A DNA stretch of 64,000 nt from Limnephilus marmoratus (GCA_917880885.1 OU862919.1:48149058-48213057), one strand, 5' to 3'. Shown: positions 42,740 to 53,190, counted from the first letter of the stretch. Numbers and translations: made by a program. The notes: generated from the letters alone by a model not told the origin.

Positions 42740-42910
42740 ACAGGTCGACTGGTCAGTGACCGAGTTGGCATCGCGCTTGGTTCAATTCCTCGACTGGTAA
42801 AGTCCTCCATAACGACACAAAGAACTTTTTCCCCTTTCTGTGGTGGTAGTAGGAGATATTCAAACATTTTAAAGTAATTCGTAACCCGGGAATATTTGTA
42901 TATCTTAAAA
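42740..42910 (+). mobile_element. tRNA-derived SINE-like copy
   Basis: 'gactggtcagtgaccgagtt', 'ggttcaattcctcgactgg', 'gtggtggtagtaggagatat' and 'gtaacccgggaatatttgt' follow the order of 49785-49975. B-box-like 'ggttcaattcc' supports a tRNA origin. This copy is shorter in the middle. Confidence 0.68.
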
Positions 42911-43035
42911 AAAATACAGAGTATGCAATTGACACGCAGAAGTGAAACTAGAAAGTCGCTAGATGTCGTTTTCTTTTCTTTTGCCTGTTTACTATAAAGT
43001 GGTTTGAAGATTGGATATTGATTTAACAAAAACAT

Positions 43036-43146
43036 ATATTTTTTATTTTTTTTAGATTTCGTAGGATTCGAACCTTCGTTCGCTTGATGTCTGCTGGCCG
43101 CTGAGACTAGTCGAGCGCCTTGCCCACTACACTACCGAAGGCCCGC
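43036..43146 (-). mobile_element. tRNA-derived SINE fragment
   Basis: The minus strand has 'gccttcggtagtgtagtggg', A-box-like 'tagtgtagtgggcaaggcgc' and B-box 'aggttcgaatcctacg', then an A-rich end. The mariner TIR starts 25 bp to the right. Confidence 0.75.
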
Positions 43147-43170
43147 GCCGATGCGCGAATTTACATTATA

Positions 43171-44110
43171 TTAGGTCCTTACATATGAAATTGGCGTTTT
43201 GTATGGGAGGAATATAAAGTCGATTTTTTTTTAATATAATATATTTATTTAATCAAAGTATGTACCATTGCTATCTATGCACTTTTGCCATCTCATAGGT
43301 AGTTCATCGATCACTTTACTAGAAAAACCATTCGGACGGGAATCAATAAAATCTTTGAAGGCGGTTTGGACTGCGCCATCGGAGTTGAATTTTTACCTTG
43401 GAAGAAGTTATCCAAATTTCGAAAAAATGGTCATCTGTTGGGGCAAGGCCCGGAGAGTACGGTGGATGTGTTAGACATTCCAATTGAAGCTCCTCTAATT
43501 TGGTAGCCGTCTGTTGTGCAGTGTGTGGTCTAGCGGTCAACGCGCGTTTGTTGATTTGCTTCACTCAATTCGTGAGGTACCCACCTTTCAAGCTTTTTCA
43601 CCTTCCCAATTAGCTTCAAGTAGATTAAAATAGTTTTATCACTAACACCGTAGCCTGCAGCTAACTCGGACGTGGTTTGAGATGGATCCGCTTCCACAAT
43701 AGCCTTCAATTCTTGATTATCAACTTTGGTCTCCGGCCGTCCACGGGGCTTGTTCTGCCGGTCGAAATTTCCAGAACGAAAACGTTGGAACCAAAAACGC
43801 ACTGTCTTTTCTTTTGCGGCACCGTCACCATACACATCATTAATCCTTCGAGCCGTTTCTGCAGCACTGGCGCCACGGTGGAACTCGTACTCGTAAATAA
43901 CGCGATATTTCAAGTTTTTCATTTTGTAAACTAAGTGACGCAAAGAAAAAAACAATTAAGGAAAAAACAAATGAATTATAATTTTCGAAACACAAATATA
44001 TGAGTAAATAGCTGTATCAATTTGAATTTGGAATTCCTAACCAAAGAGAAGATATTTGAGATCAAAGTTGCCAGTACGGCAAAACGCCAATTTCATATGT
44101 AACGACCTAA
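43171..44110 (-). mobile_element. Internally deleted mariner element
   Basis: Inverted ends 'ttaggtccttacatatgaaa' and 'ttaggtcgttacatatgaaa' run about 31 bp, with TA on both sides (43169-43170 and 44111-44112), the mariner target. At 940 bp it is shorter than a usual 1.3-kb mariner, because the middle of the transposase gene is gone. It could still be moved in trans. Confidence 0.93.
43250..43955 (-). pseudogene. mariner transposase with the catalytic core deleted
   Basis: The N-terminus from 43931 ('MKNLKYRVIYEYEF') has the two helix-turn-helix DNA-binding parts ('SAAETARRINDVYG', 'FQRFRSGNFD', 'GRPETKVDNQELKAIV') to 'SEANQQTRVD' at about 43532. Then, out of frame, the far C-terminal part resumes with 'ARPHTAQQTATKLEELQLE', 'HPPYSPGLAP' and 'RWQKCIDSN'. 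About 150 residues between, including the first two aspartates of the DD34D triad, are missing; the third site reads 'LAPTDDHFF'. Not functional. Confidence 0.9.
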
Positions 44111-44116
44111 TATTAG

Positions 44117-44585
44117 AACCGAGGACCATCAAGTAATAAATTTTTGTGACGCATTTCCGTTTCATCCGAATTTCAAATTGCTAACGGGGCTAAAGAAGTT
44201 TCACTTTAAAAACAACATGCTTTTCGTGTTTTTTTAGACTTTTCTACCTTTGAATAAACTTTTGATTTATCCTGTTAGTCCTGCACAAAGAATTCGCTTC
44301 CCGTTAAAGTAGAACTTTTTAAACCTACAAACAAAGGAAAGCCATATCTTCTGATTGTGTATCCTGTTTGTACTTTGTGAACAGCACTGCAACCAATGTT
44401 CTTATTGTTGCCAGAAAGAGGTGGGAAAAAAACATTTAAATATATGAAGATTTAGATATTATTTTGATTTCTGGAATAGTTTTAGAAGCATTGTGCTTAA
44501 ATTTCCACAGAATATGATATAAATAGCTAGATGTACTGTTCAGAACCCGCAGATACTTTAATAGTACACAACTGCTGAATTTGGC
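44117..44585. other. Unassigned spacer
   Basis: No supported gene or repeat boundary was found between the mariner and the next LINE. Confidence 0.4.
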
Positions 44586-44589
44586 GGCC

Positions 44590-45080
44590 ACCTCGGATCT
44601 GGAACCCCGAAATATTTGAAAAACCCTTGACTCTGTGCAGAAACGGGGGCGCCCGTGCGGTCCGCTTGATAAATTCCCCTATCGTAACCAGCGGCTTGCA
44701 ATCTTTAGGGCACAGAAGTTAGGTGGGTACGCCATGCTTGTTCTACCAGTATTACAATGGAAAATGCTCCGAAGAACTAACGTCATTGATCCCTTCGGCA
44801 CCGGTGCACAGTCGAGAAACAAGCCAAACGCCCACTCGTTTGTCACGTGAGAACGGGTCACTTCTACGACACTTTCTTGTATTCAACAGCTCGGCTGTGG
44901 AATGATTTGCCGGCTTGTGCCTGTGTTTCCTCTCTCCTACAACGTGGGTCTCTTCAAAACCACTCACTACTTCATCTCCTCAAAAGGACCCTCCACACAA
45001 CATCTTCAAAGATGACATGGGCTCTGAGGAAAATTATTTTCTTCAGGACCTCCAGCGTGGGATTAATGTAAAAAAACGAG
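44590..45080 (+). mobile_element. LINE C-terminal fragment with hairpin 3' tail
   Basis: Broken frames give 'GGYAMLVLPVLQWKMLRR', 'FYQYYNGKCSEELTSLIPS', then 'RTGHFYDTFLYSTARLWNDL', the same domain as 12655-12957. It is followed by 'ccctccacacaacatcttca', 'gctctgaggaaaattatttt' and 'cttcaggacctccagcgtgg'. So here too the SINE-like tail directly follows LINE coding sequence. Confidence 0.8.
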
Positions 45081-45082
45081 TG

Positions 45083-45500
45083 TGCTTTAGACCACACGAC
45101 TGAAGTAAAACTTCTTTAGCTCTATCTATCTATATGATAGGAAGAGAGAAATAAAATGTGCGCGCGCACCGCTCTCTCTTGCTCCTACAGTGTGATACAA
45201 ACAATAGGCCTGCACTGTGTCTTAGATATACGAAACGTAACTGGCTATGAGCGAAAGAGAGAAAAAAAATTGTGTGCTCGCACCTCTTTCTCTCTTGCCA
45301 CTACAGTAATATACGAAACGTAACTCTCTCTCTTTCTGTCTTCACTAACTTTATTATTATAATGCCGGCAACCCGGGCGTTTCCACTAACTTATATCTCC
45401 CTATCAACTACCGCTCGCCTCGCTTTTCGTAACGCTCTCGTCACGCATTCACCAGCTTACTCCCCAAGTCAAGCGTGCGTAAAGAAGTTTTACTTCATAA
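45083..45500. mobile_element. MITE-like repeat, 'gaagtaaaacttctt' ends
   Basis: 'actgaagtaaaacttcttta' near 45102-45121 is inverted against 'aaagaagttttacttcataa' near 45481-45500. The outer flank 'gtgtgctttagaccacacga' reappears reversed at 47598-47617. Inside are GA/CT-rich and GCGC tracts and two diverged copies of 'atacgaaacgtaactggc'. Confidence 0.7.
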
Positions 45501-45519
45501 AATATTTTTAAAATACGGA

Positions 45520-46180
45520 AGTATATATATATTAATGCACAGTTTTATCGACGACTCGCGTTCCGAAAATCGACCTCCTTGCCCTTGCGTTTCAACCACC
45601 TTAAGGTTCGCTTTCGCTTGAGGACAAAAATTCAGCCACGAAAATTAAGACACGAAATGGGGAGGTTTTTTTTTTCGACAAAATAAAATATATATAGAGA
45701 TTTATTCTCTGATACGAATCAGCGGCGAACACTAGAACTTCTAATTAAATCACTCAATTCGGCTAGGTTCTATTTCCCGCCGACAGATAGCGTTTCAAAA
45801 AAAAAAAGTGTCAAAAAAGGCGTTTGTTTCAATATCATTTTTCCTTTATACGGGAATATTGAGTCAGGTCAGGATCTTAGATGTCAAATATTTAGCCTAA
45901 CAAAACGGAACTCTCAGCGGTTTCGGTCGTCGTTTTGCCGAAAACGTCATTGCCGCTGAAAAACCGATTCCGGGTTAGATGTTTTAAAAAAAATTGATAG
46001 CCGGAAAGATTCAGCAACTTTTAACACCAATTATACATGCCCATCCCATGTAAAAATGTTCAGGAGAAGATGCCAAAACTCGAAGTTTTCCAAAAAAATC
46101 ACCAAAACACGTGCTTAGACGTTTCTTCAGAAGTGTAAATTTTACTGGCCAGGTAAATTCAAATGTAATTCATTGCTGAG
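45520..46180. other. Unassigned, possibly old LTR-like sequence
   Basis: 'aaaatatatatagagattta' and nearby sequence recall an LTR, but no partner was found. No gene is supported. Confidence 0.3.
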
Positions 46181-46189
46181 TAGGTACTT

Positions 46190-46776
46190 ATTTCGGTAGT
46201 ATTGCAAATATGATGAAAAATCAAAAAGATTGCAGGAATTTTTAAGGAAATGCGCAGGTACCTACGCGAATAGGTAGCTTCACAATGTATTAGGTTTAAA
46301 TGCAATACTAAGGTAAGGTTGTTTCGATGATATTGAACAATTCAACTTTTTTTTTAAAGTTAATTTTCAGGTTCTGTGTTGGTTCTATTCAAGTTCTGTT
46401 TTTTATCATTATAGGCCAGTTACATCACAAATCTGAAATAATTACAAAACTTTCCAAAACAGAAAATTTACTAGAAAAATTTGAAGATTTTGTTTTTTTA
46501 AATAACCCAGGCTTATTATTTTATTTATTTTGAAATGTGTTGATTATTTATGAATGAAGCATGGTTCTATTTGGACATTGTTAAATAATAATAAAAAAAT
46601 ATATAACGTGTGTTCTAGGTAGGTACTTACTAGCAGGGGCTTTTTTCCTTTAAAAATCAAAACATGATATTGAATAAATTTATTTGTAGTAGGTATTGCA
46701 AATTTTATGAAAAAAGCAAAAAGATGACGGAAATTTTTAAGTATGTAGCTACACAATTAATTCGGTTATAATGCAA
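46190..46776 (+). repeat. Two diverged direct copies of a ~130-bp block
   Basis: 46190-46315 and 46680-46776 share 'gtattgcaaat...atgaaaaa', 'ggaatttttaag' and 'atgcaatac'. Between them 46350-46395 ('aaagttaattttcaggttct') recurs at 47620-47650. They look like remnants of one larger repeated unit around the 127-bp array. Confidence 0.55.
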
Positions 46777-47576
46777 TACAACGCGTACCTGGCATGCGTT
46801 GCAAGTCCACTGTAACCTCGGGGTCAACTTAACTGTAATAGTTCCATCGCAAGTCCCGGGAAACTACATTATAATGCAAGCGCCTGCTCTATATAACATT
46901 ATATACAGCGGGTACCCGGCATGCGTTGCAAGGCCACTCTAACCTCGGGGTAAATTAAACTGTTATGGTTCCATCCCAAGCCCCGGAAAACTACATTATA
47001 ATGCAAGCGCCTGAAACTATATAACTTTATATACAACGGGTACCCGGCATGCGTTGCAAAGTCACTGTAACCTCGGGGTCATCTTAACTGTAATGGTTCC
47101 ATTCCAAGTCCAGGGAAACTACATTATAATGCAATCGCCTGCACTATATAACATTATATACAACGGGTACCCGGCATGCGTTGCAAGGTCACTTTAACCT
47201 CGGGGTCAATTAAACTGTAATGGTTCCATCCTAAGTTCCGGGAAACCACATTATAATGCAAGCGCCTGCACTATATAACATAATATACAACGAGTACCCG
47301 GCATGCGTTGCAAGCCCACTTTAACCTCGGCTCAACTAAACTGTAATGGTTAACTGTAATGTAACTGTAATCCCAAGTCCCGGGAAACTACATTATAATG
47401 CAAGCGCCTGCACTATATTACATTACATACAACGGGTACCCGGCATGCGTTGCAATATCAATGTAATCTCAGGTTCAACTTAAATGTAATGGTTACATCC
47501 AAGTCCCGGGAAACAACATTATAATGCAAGCGCCTTCACTATACAACATTATATATAACGGGTACCCGGCATTAGT
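46777..47576. repeat. 127-bp tandem array, six copies plus a stub
   Basis: The marker 'ggcatgcgttgca' occurs at 46791, 46918, 47046, 47173, 47300 and 47442, with a broken one at 47568; spacing is 126-128 bp except one of 142. Each unit holds 'cgggtacccg' (palindrome), 'aacctcggggtcaa' and 'acattataatgcaagcgcct'. The 142-bp unit has a small internal 'taactgtaatg' duplication. Copies differ by several substitutions, so the array is not brand new. Confidence 0.92.
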
Positions 47577-47581
47577 TAGAT

Positions 47582-48020
47582 GAAGTTTTACTTCAGTCGT
47601 GTGGTCTAAAGCACACTTTTTTAAAGTTAATTTTCACGTTCTGTGTTAGTTCTTCTTCGATTGCGATGAAACTTTGGGGACTTGGTGTGCGCATCCCTTC
47701 GACTCTTTCTGTATAAAATGATGAGCTCTGGCTTCATGAAATTATGCATTGCTAAACCATTTATCCGATTGCGATGAAACTTTGGGGATTTGATGTGTGC
47801 ATGCCGGCGATGGTTTCTATGTATAAAAGTGAGCTCTGGCATCATGAAATTATGCATTGCTACTGCTACACCATTTAACCGATTGCGATGAAAATTTGAT
47901 ATTTAACCGATCGATATTTAATTTTACACACACTCCTCCTCACTTCATCCACGTTCACACGTCAAATCGCATAGTGTTTTAACCCGTTAGTTGCCTCTGC
48001 AACGGGCAAAAGCTAGTACT
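47582..48020 (+). repeat. Dispersed repeat ending 'gggcaaaagctagta'
   Basis: It begins with the reversed 'acttcagtcgtgtggtctaa', has two to three 115-bp units ('cgattgcgatgaaactttgg') and closes with 'gcaacgggcaaaagctagta', the reverse of the 'actagcttttgcccccggct' start at 55342. The units match 64-236. Confidence 0.65.
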
Positions 48021-48460
48021 TTACACGAATGTTTAATTGACATTGGCTTACTGCATTTCATCCGTATTGGCATTTTCGTGGCCAACTTCAATCCAATATA
48101 ATGTCAGAGCAAACATCGATAATAACAGTAATTAATGTTCCAATAGGAAATATGGGCACTTTAATAAAATTTCAGTATTTATTAATTATGTCCGCCAGAC
48201 AATGCAGCAGGACTAGTTTCAATCAAGTTATTTATATCCGCCTGAAGAAACTAGGAATTTCTAACTAGTCTAGACCGCTCTCATTTCCTACTGACATCCT
48301 TGATCCTTGAGTGCATTCCTTTGTGATTTGTCTGGTGTCCTATCATTAGTGTCTAGATACAAATCGTTCAATTGTAAAGTGGTCAACGATCTCGCTATGT
48401 AGGTATAAAAGCTATTTTATTTTATTAGCGCTTATCTCTAACAGTGTTTTAATGAGTATT
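48021..48460. other. Unassigned spacer
   Basis: No supported gene or repeat. AT-rich, ending in T-rich sequence just before the 260-bp array. Confidence 0.4.
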
Positions 48461-48469
48461 ACGATTGTA

Positions 48470-49515
48470 TACGTAGGACCAACATCCTTCAACAAATGTT
48501 GTAAGTATAGATAGTTATTTGTAGTTTTGAATTGTCTCAACTGATGTCAGTTATCTTAAAAGAGTGTCGACTATCGTAGTTCGTGTCTAATGCGCAATGG
48601 TTACGGAAATAGCCAATGATACACGATCGACAGCGGGGCTCTGACAGTATTGGGTTCCCTAGCTTCAAAATAACCTGTTTTTTTTTTATATTTAGTAACA
48701 ATATGTATGTATGTACATAGGATTATATATGTAGTTTCAACATCCTTCAACAGATTAGTATAGATAGTTATATGTAGTTTTGAGTTGTCTCAACAAATCA
48801 ATTAAGAGAAGTGATTGTCGAGCGACTTAGAAAAGTGTCGACTATCGTCGTTCGTGTCTAATGCACGAACGGTTACGGAAATACCCGATTATACACAATA
48901 CACATCGGGGCTTCAGCAGTGTTGGGTTCCATGGCTTCAGGATAACCTTTTTTTAATGTGAATTACTAATATGTATGCATGTATGTAGGATTATACATGT
49001 AGTTTCAACATCCTTCAACAAATGTCATTAGTATAGATAGTTTTATCTCGTAGTTTTGAGGGGGCTCGACAAATCAATAAAGTGGTTTTTAAAAATTTAA
49101 TTTAAATTAAATGTGATAATGTTATTATCGAGTTCTGCAAGTATTTAAGAATGTATTTTTGTTACAGCTATTTCGGTTTACAAGACCATTTTCAAACTGT
49201 CTGAATATGACTGTCGGACAGTTGAAAATGGTCTTGTAAACCGAAACAGCTGTAACAAAAATTCATACTTAAATACTTGTAGAACTCGATAACAACATTA
49301 TCAAATTTAATTTTAATTACATTTTTAAAAATTTAAATGGAGTTCTACGAATTAAACACAAAAACAATTAATCAAAAAACAGTTAAGTAGTACCTTAGAA
49401 AAGTGTCGACTATCGCCATCCATGTCTAAAGCACGAACGGTTACGAAAATACCCGAATATACACGATCGACAGCGGGGCTCCGGCAGTGTTGGGTTCCCT
49501 AACTTCAGAATAACT
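48470..49515. repeat. ~260-bp tandem repeat, three copies
   Basis: 'acatccttcaaca' recurs at 48482, 48740 and 49009 (spacings 258 and 269). Each unit also has 'gatagtt...gtagttttga' and a conserved block from 'aaaagtgtcgactatcg' to 'cagtgttgggttcc'. In the middle unit that block contains 'cgttcgtg tctaatg cacgaacg', a perfect 8-bp hairpin, weakened in the others. A foldback element splits the third unit. No ORF; pol III boxes not seen. Confidence 0.82.
49086..49336. mobile_element. Foldback element inside the third array unit
   Basis: Arms of about 115 bp: 'ttttgttacagctatttcgg', 'tttacaagaccattttcaa' on the left, and 'ttgaaaatggtcttgtaaac', 'cgaaacagctgtaacaaaa' on the right, with outer parts 'ataatgttattatcgagttc' and 'gaactcgataacaacattat'. 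The array unit continues on both sides. Confidence 0.85.
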
Positions 49516-49784
49516 AAAGCTTTCGATATGATGGTCGTCTGATTCAGTTAAATATTCGTTGTAAAACTAACGATAACGTAAATAAACTTCTAATCTTGAC
49601 GAACCCGATCTTTATTGGAGTTCTCCCGAACATGTTTCAAGTAATTTCAGTCACTTGGATTAAGTAAATCACATATACCTATGCCCCGGTGCTTTTAAGG
49701 TAAAATTCGAGAAAATGCAATATAAAGCACACGGTAACAAAGTATGATTAAGGTATTAAATATCTTTAGAATTTAGGGGAACAC

Positions 49785-49975
49785 ATAAGAGCTTTTGACC
49801 GATCAGTGGCTGGTTTAACATCGCGTTTGGGTCCCACCCAGGCGTCCCGTGTTCGATTCCTCGGCTGGCTGTTCGAAGTCCTCCATCTTAACATTTTCCG
49901 CTTACTGTGGTGGTAGGAGATTTTCAAATATTGTCGGATTACTCGAAACCGGGATTGTTTTAAAAAAATATATAT
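49785..49975 (+). mobile_element. tRNA-derived SINE-like copy
   Basis: 'gaccgatcagtggctggttt' (A-box-like), 'gtgttcgattcctcgg' (B-box-like), 'gttcgaagtcctccatc', 'actgtggtggtaggagattt', then an A/T-rich end. Same family as 42740-42910 and more complete in the tRNA-like part. Confidence 0.72.
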
Positions 49976-50035
49976 ATTTAAAGAGGTTCTAATTTTTGCT
50001 GGTAAAAAGATCACTTTTTAAATGTTTACCCCTAA

Positions 50036-51008
50036 AGCCCGTTCACACTTCCGTTTTAAAGACGGAGGCAGGTCCGGTTTTTAAAACGGAAGCCCTAGCC
50101 GCTGTAGTGACTCTATGGAGCTGTTCACACTTGTAGGTTCCGGCATAAAAAACGGATCCGTTATTTTTTTGCCAAAGAATCGCCTAGGCAGAGCGTCCGT
50201 TTTTGTTGCCGGAACGGGCTCATACATTTCAATGGAGCTGTTCACACTACACGGAGAACGGATCCGTTTCCCCACCTCCCGCTCGACGCTTCCCCACCGC
50301 CCGCTCCCAGACGCAAGCAGCAGGCAAATTACACGGTTGTGTTTTTATAGGGCGCTGCGTTTGGCGTTTATAATATTATTATTGTTCGTTCCAGAATGCG
50401 ATTTATTATATTTAATTAATTGTAAGTAAAATAATAATTAGTTCGTAAGATTTTTTTTTTACATGTCATCTTTATGCTCACCTATGATGCTGTGTGGAGG
50501 GTTTTTTTAAGGAAAGGAATGAGGGGAGAGTTCTGGGAAGGAAAAGGGTTTAAGGGGTGGGTAGGAATCTTGGGTTCAGTATGTCCTGGTCATCCGCCTC
50601 CGAGACCTAGACAAACCTCACCCCATGAACCCGGGCACCCCTGCTAAATCACCAAACGTAGCGAACCACTTGGGGTGACCTATGGCAGAGGTGTTGGTTA
50701 TCCAATAAAGATTCCCGGGGCGGCGGTACCCATTCCCGCCTCCCAAATTAAAAACGGTTTGAACAAATAAGGTCCGAACCTAGTAATTAAATAATATGGC
50801 TGTTTTTATTTATAATATTTAATATTTATTAATATTTTTCCTTCTTTTTAATAAGTACCACATGACAACAAGAGCTTCAGACCGTCTACTGAAGAATGAA
50901 CAAATAAAATGTTTTTTTTCCGTTTTAAAAAACGAAAGTGTGAACAGAGGCATGGGTTTTAAAAAACGGGACCCGCCTCCGTCTTTAAAACGGAAGTGTG
51001 AACGGGCT
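50036..51008. mobile_element. 973-bp MITE with 'agcccgttcacacttccg' ends
   Basis: The left end 'agcccgttcacacttccgtt...taaagacggaggc' is the reverse complement of the right end (about 50965-51008), over 35 bp or more. CTAA flanks both sides (50032-50035, 51009-51012). 'atggagctgttcacact' occurs twice inside (50115 and 50232). A hairpin SINE-like copy lies within. No transposase, superfamily unassigned. Confidence 0.85.
50451..50750 (-). mobile_element. Hairpin SINE-family copy nested in the MITE
   Basis: The reverse strand runs 'atttgggaggcgggaatgg', 'acctctgccataggtcac', 'gggttcatggggtgag', 'ttaaacccttttccttccc', 'aaaccctccacacagcatc' and a poly(A) equivalent (T-run 50451-50460). The inner hairpin is replaced by 'ataggtgagcataaag'. 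Confidence 0.8.
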
Positions 51009-51072
51009 CTAAGTAAACTACTAATAGTTGAATCTGCGCTTTAGTTCTGTTTTGAAAATTTCAGACTCTCTT

Positions 51073-51160
51073 ATACAGGGTGTAACAGCACGTACCCGAA
51101 GGATTGTAACCAGCGATTTCTGAGCATATTTGGAGCACAAATTTTGTTGTCCGATGATTT
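51073..51160 (+). repeat. Left end of a second 'tatacagggtgt' element
   Basis: 'tatacagggtgtaacagcac' and 'ttgtaaccagcgatttctga' follow the order of the MITE end at 12022-12070 ('ttaaccagtgattcctga') with many changes, so it is a related subfamily. The opposite end was not found within the next 1.5 kb. Confidence 0.6.
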
Positions 51161-51399
51161 TGCAAAAACAACTAAAAATTTCCATCAAACTTCGCCACTG
51201 CATTCCTATTCGTCGCGATGGGAAGCACGTGATTTTATTTATTTATTGTATTTATTTATATATATATATTTATATATTTTACAATACAATATATTACAAA
51301 ATTATGCTTTGTCTGTCCAACTGGGAAGGATTCCCATTTCAGGACGTCCAAATTGCACATTTAGTTCATAATATTCTTTACAAAGGATTGGTTTCGTTC

Positions 51400-52392
51400 A
51401 AGTTATCACAGGAATGAGATTCTATTAAGACAACTTTTAAGAACATTAATAATTGCATTCGAAACGAAGGGATGGTTTCTTTATGTCCTCGAAAAAATCG
51501 CAAAGATGTAATTTTTTTCAAGGTCATTTTGGCGAACATTAATAGTTGCATTCAGAACAAATGAATGGTTTCTTTCGGGAGATCACAAGTATGAGATTCT
51601 TTCTAAGTCATTTTGGAGAACATTAATAATTGCATTCAGAACAAATGAATGGTTTCTTTCGGGAGATCACAAGTATGAGATTCTTTCTAAGTCATTTTGG
51701 AGAACATTAATAATTGCATTCAGAACAAATGAATGGTTTCTTTCGGGAGATCACAAGTATGAGATTCTTTCTAAGTCATTTTGGAGAACATTAATAATTG
51801 CATTCAGAACAAATGAATGGTTTCTTTCGGGAGATCACAAGTATGAGATTCTTTCTAAGTCATTTTGGAGAACATTAATAATTGCATTCAGAACAAATGA
51901 ATGGTTTCTTTCGGGAGATCACAAGTATGAGATTCTTTCTAAGTCATTTTGGAGAACATTAATAATTGCATTCAGAACAAATGAATGGTTTCTTTCGGGA
52001 GATCACAAGTATGAGATTCTTTCTAAGTCATTTTGGAGAACATTAATAATTGCATTCAGAACAAATGAATGGTTTCTTTCGGGAGATCACAAGTATGAGA
52101 TTCTTTCTAAGTCATTTTGGAGAACATTAATAATTGCATTCAGAACAAATGAATGGTTTCTTTCGGGAGATCACAAGTATGAGATTCTTTCTAAGTCATT
52201 TTGGAGAACATTAATAATTGCATTCAGAACAAATGAATGGTTTCTTTCGGGAGATCACAAGTATGAGATTCTTTCTAAGTCATTTTGGAGAACATTAATA
52301 ATTGCATTCAGAACAAATGAATGGTTTCTTTCGGGAGATCACAAGTATGAGATTCTTTCCGGGTCGTTTTGGAAAACATTTACAATTGCATA
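51400..52392. repeat. 84-bp tandem array, about 11-12 copies
   Basis: 'gtcattttgg' recurs every 84 bp at 51523, 51607, 51691 and on to 52279, with a changed copy at 52363 and a diverged one near 51439. The units from 51607 to 52340 look identical. The unit is 'gagaacattaataattgcat', 'tcagaacaaatgaatggttt', 'ctttcgggagatcacaagta', 'tgagattctttctaa'. No frame is open across units although 84 is divisible by three. Confidence 0.96.
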
Positions 52393-52399
52393 ATTAGAA

Positions 52400-52635
52400 T
52401 TTACGCATTTAGAAAATGATATGTGATTTCCCAATGTATTTATGACTATTTGATTGATATAAAGTACTATAATTTTTATAATTTCCTATAAGTCATAAAA
52501 ATTACACATTTATGATCCGGAATATATGATTTATGACACATGAATTTCCAATGTATTGATGCGCGCTGTTTCGTGTGTTACTTATTTATTTATTTGCAAA
52601 AATAGTGAAAAAACCAATACATTGCAAAAGCGGTA
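52400..52635. other. Spacer after the 84-bp array
   Basis: AT-rich, with a diverged internal repeat around 'tttccaatgtat' (52430 and 52547). No gene. Confidence 0.4.
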
Positions 52636-52639
52636 TATA

Positions 52640-53190
52640 TATAATACATAATTTTACATTTAAGATACAAATTAAAACATGAGTGATATTTCGCGTTTAA
52701 ACTCGTTGTAGGACATATAGAAAATATCCACACTTCCTGCGAGGCAATTAATTAACCTAGTAATTCTTCCCATGGGCATCACCATTGGCAAGTTAGTTCT
52801 GCACCTGGGAAGAATCAAAAGCCTGTGTTGGCGGCCTCGCGTGAAATTATCCGGGACATAGAATCCTATTTTTGCCAGTATATCTGGTACCGATATAAAA
52901 CCATTTAGAAGCTTATAAGCCATCAGTAGTAATGCGATATCTCTTCTGGAACCAAGGCTGCAGATACCCAACATTCCCGAGATAAATGCTGTTGGAAACT
53001 CTTCTCATATAGAGGAATCGTAAAAATTTCTTTTGTATTTTCTCGACCATTTGTACATAGACGATGTCCGCTGGCCCCCATATCTGAGATCCACTCTCGA
53101 GAATGCTACGCACCAAGCTAAAGTAAAGCAGTCTTATAACTGTAAGATTGGTTAGTTCCTTCGAATTATGTATGACAAAACCCAACATCT
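52640..53190 (-). mobile_element. Jockey/CR1-type LINE C-terminal fragment
   Basis: Frames 53188-52950 ('LVRSILESGSQIWGPADI', 'QMVEKIQKKFLRFLYMRR') and 52974-52672 ('SLGSRRDIALLLMAYKLLNG', 'LPRCRTNLPMVMPMGRITR') are one protein split by a frameshift near 52960. It is 5'-truncated. Related to, but not the same family as, 36497-37000. Confidence 0.85.

Noticed and set aside
45520..45800. Possible solo LTR
   Set aside because: No TG...CA pair with a target duplication and no second copy.
47627..47857. 76-codon minus frame
   Set aside because: It reads through two tandem 115-bp repeat units and its internal repetition comes from them.
51400..52392. CRISPR-like regular repeats
   Set aside because: The 84-bp units abut with no unique spacers, and the rest of the window is animal-type DNA.
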